The notes under the pieces: model-generated
Seen by the model: the letters and a program-made list of their open reading frames with translations, nothing else
Databases searched by the model: none
What the model was told of the DNA's origin: nothing
NCBI GenBank assembly: GCA_905250075.1
Contig: CAJNOP010000132.1
Location: 201,610 to 265,609 of the forward strand
Reading direction: 5' to 3'
From: Rotaria sp. Silwood1
Taxonomy: Eukaryota > Rotifera > Eurotatoria > Philodinida > Philodinidae
Length of the DNA stretch: 64,000 nt
Translations under genes and position numbers: made by a program
Shown here: positions 61,885 to 64,000 of the stretch, in pieces
Numbering within the stretch: position 1 is the stretch's first letter
How the letters are laid out: each line of letters opens with the position of its first letter

Positions 61885-64000
61885 GGTAAATAATCATTTT
61901 TATGATAAAATGGCTTCATCTAGTATTAGCAACAACATATTATAGTTGTTGTTGAATTAGCCATAGAAATTTATCTGTAAATGACAAGTTTTAATTAACA
62001 TTTTTTTCCCTTTACCTTTTGGCTATGTCTTATATCAATCAGTATTAATGTATCTATGCATGTCAGTGAGAAGATAATGAACTGACTTTGCCTTACAACT
62101 TGTTGTTGTCATCTTGTGCAGATTTTTCAATTATTCTTCTACTGCTTTCCCCTTTTTTTTCTTCTTCGAGTGGTATATGTTCGCGCATGCGAAAGAAACA
62201 ATTCTTTCTCGTTTCTTTTTTTTTTTCAAAGGAAATACTAATTTCTCTAGTCTAGTGATGAAGTAGAAAATCAACTAACGATGTTCGTCAATGTTAATAA
62301 GCAATTCTCCACACCTGCTTCACGCTTCCTTCAGAAATACAACAGTTTTAAAACCATTTGATAGAATGGAGAATTAAATGTATGAATTAAAAAGTCATCG
62401 ACCCTGGTTCGTTCACATTTAATTAAAACAACAGTCGAATACAAAAAAAAAGAAGCCTTTCGTTCTATTCAAACAGAGCGACAGTTGTATCCAAGTTCCC
62501 GAAAGCCTAATGAATGTCACACGACGTTAGATTCTGACTTCGCTTGTCAACACTAAACGAATTACACTTTATAACTGACAGAGAAGAGACATACGTATAT
62601 ATATAAATACATGTTAATGTCTTTGGCGCATCGCTAAAGAATGTTCTGCAGTTCTCTATTTTTTTGTTGTTCAAACAATGATGTTTACAGATCGATTATA
62701 GAACAACCAATACAATGGTTACGACTGAATAGAATATTTTTTTAAATTTTTTCTTTAATAACAATAATAGATATTTCGACAGTCTCTCAAACATTTTTCA
62801 GAAGAATAGCATAAGAGTTTTCTTCTATAATATTCAATTCAAGCAGAAAAAGACATGATTTCAATAGTTTTCATTGATCAATAATCAATTTTTAAAAAGA
62901 ACATTTTTGATACCTACTTCAATCATTTTACATATTGTTGTCATTAAACAAACTGCAATATGGTTTATAGATGTTGACAAAAACTCGATTCTCCTCTTCT
63001 CTACATCGATCGTTTAATAAAAAAATAATAACATACAGCTTCTTTTTTTTTTTCTTTTCTCTTTACTGAACAGAATGAACGAGAGAATGAAACAGGATAT
63101 AAAATATTATGATAGTAATAGTATATGAAGCAAACACGCCCACATATAATGCAAAAAAAAAGGAAAATTTCGCCTGTCGTATGTTTATTTTAAGGTAATG
63201 AGCAGTACACCATACTTTATTATGTCCGTTTTTTTAATATGTAAGAACGGTGAAATCGAATCACAAATTATGATGGTTCTAATGCAGAAAAAAAAACGAG
63301 AGAAAAGTCAATCGGAGTTGTCGTTTATCGGAGAAATGCTTTTTTTAATTCTATTGACAACATTGCGTGTGTATGGGTATTGTCACGCAATGTGTATCTT
63401 ATAGCATAAACGTTAGACTGATTTACAAAGTAAAGAAAGACATGGTTGCTATGGAAAAGAAAAATCTTTTTCAAACACTTAAACGATAAGACCACATGAT
63501 ATTTATAGTTAATATAAAAAAAGTAACAAAATTTTATTATATAAAGTATTTTTTGTTTTTTTGGTGTATGAATAATATAGTAGACAATGTTTTGTATTAG
63601 AAAAGTTTTCCAACAGGAAAAGATATGAGATAAAAACATCCAAAAAAAAACACAAAAATAATTACTCAACATGTAAAAATTTTCTTCATTGATTTCAATA
63701 TTTATGATTTTTGTTAAGCACTGTAAGAGGTAGACTGAAATAACTATTGTCGAATATAAATCAACATTTTAATTGATAAAATGAATATATACTTACTGAT
63801 AGAAGAAGTAGTTGCGTGATGAAAGAAAATGATTTATATGTGAACTTGGCTTTGAGATATAGTGTAAACAACAATTTATTTGATACAATTAAATGAGAAA
63901 ATGTAAATGTATGTGCATATTATTAATATATGTGGTTCGGAAACCTGACTGTTAATTAAATGGTGTCTCACAGGCATATATTATTAATATATGCCTGTTT
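61885..64000. other. Upstream region of the PAN-ZP gene and intergenic sequence
   Basis: No supported gene. AT-rich with poly-T/A runs. It ends in the palindrome listed at 63970-63998; the window then stops. Confidence 0.55.
63970..63998. repeat. Perfect palindrome at window end
   Basis: ACAGGCATATATTA, one T, TAATATATGCCTGT: 14-bp arms with a 1-bp centre. A related unpaired sequence (gcatattattaatatatg) lies at about 63915-63932. It could be one terminus of an inverted-repeat element extending past the window. Confidence 0.7.

Noticed and set aside
1..64000. CRISPR arrays, operons, bacterial promoters or ribosome binding sites
   Set aside because: The window is eukaryotic with spliced genes; no regularly spaced repeats or gene clusters of that type are present.

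Overview
The window looks like nuclear DNA of a small invertebrate, most likely a bdelloid rotifer. It is AT-rich and shows many short GT-AG introns (about 46-75 bp) with U-rich 3' ends. Its codons are A/T-ending, and the genes are of animal type (Rbfox, SLC5 transporter, ZP domain, 7TM receptor). Degenerate TGTGGG-type tracts resemble the telomere repeat I recall for bdelloids. The assignment to bdelloids is an inference; 'animal' is firm. One 100-N assembly gap lies at 29072-29171.

Layout. 1-1.5 kb: 3' part of a Cys-rich single-pass membrane protein (+). 4.5-6.7 kb: decayed VIT/VWA gene (+). 9.1-16.5 kb: a 14-exon Rbfox splicing-factor gene (+) whose introns carry repeated TGCATG sites, the motif its own protein family binds. 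18.7-19.6 kb: two-exon unknown helical protein (+). 24.4-25.5 kb: intronless 7TM receptor (+). 31.1-35.5 kb: large fusion of ADP-ribosylglycohydrolase, coiled coil, P-loop GTPase and Cys-rich module (+). 37.5-43.0 kb: 12-exon SLC5 sodium/solute cotransporter (+). 44.5-45.0 kb: intronless RimJ/RimL-type acetyltransferase (-), a candidate bacterial acquisition. 46.9-48.4 kb: three-exon P-loop GTPase-like protein (-). 48.6-50.9 kb: two-exon LRR protein (-). 52.5-53.8 kb: two-exon Cys/His-finger plus coiled-coil protein (-). 57.8-58.2 kb: two-exon small secreted Cys-rich protein (-). 59.5-61.9 kb: six-exon secreted PAN plus ZP-domain protein (-).

Exon coordinates come from reading splice sites that keep frame across each junction, and they join several short open frames into full proteins. 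The Rbfox, SLC5, ADP-ribosylglycohydrolase/GTPase and PAN-ZP models are the strongest.

The most unusual structure is confined to about 27.3-46.7 kb. There, seven clear loci carry a G-rich TGTGGG-like arm followed by a C-rich CCCACA-like arm, a shorter and weaker eighth sits in an SLC5 intron, and a C-rich tract abuts the assembly gap. The order is always G then C, as in a telomere-to-telomere junction. The same block holds two large foldback elements inside SLC5 introns, a third foldback element at 28.1-28.7 kb, the GTPase fusion and the bacterial-like acetyltransferase. It looks like an accessory, subtelomere-like or break-repaired block between more ordinary flanks. The other genes are unrelated in function and I see no operon-like cooperation.
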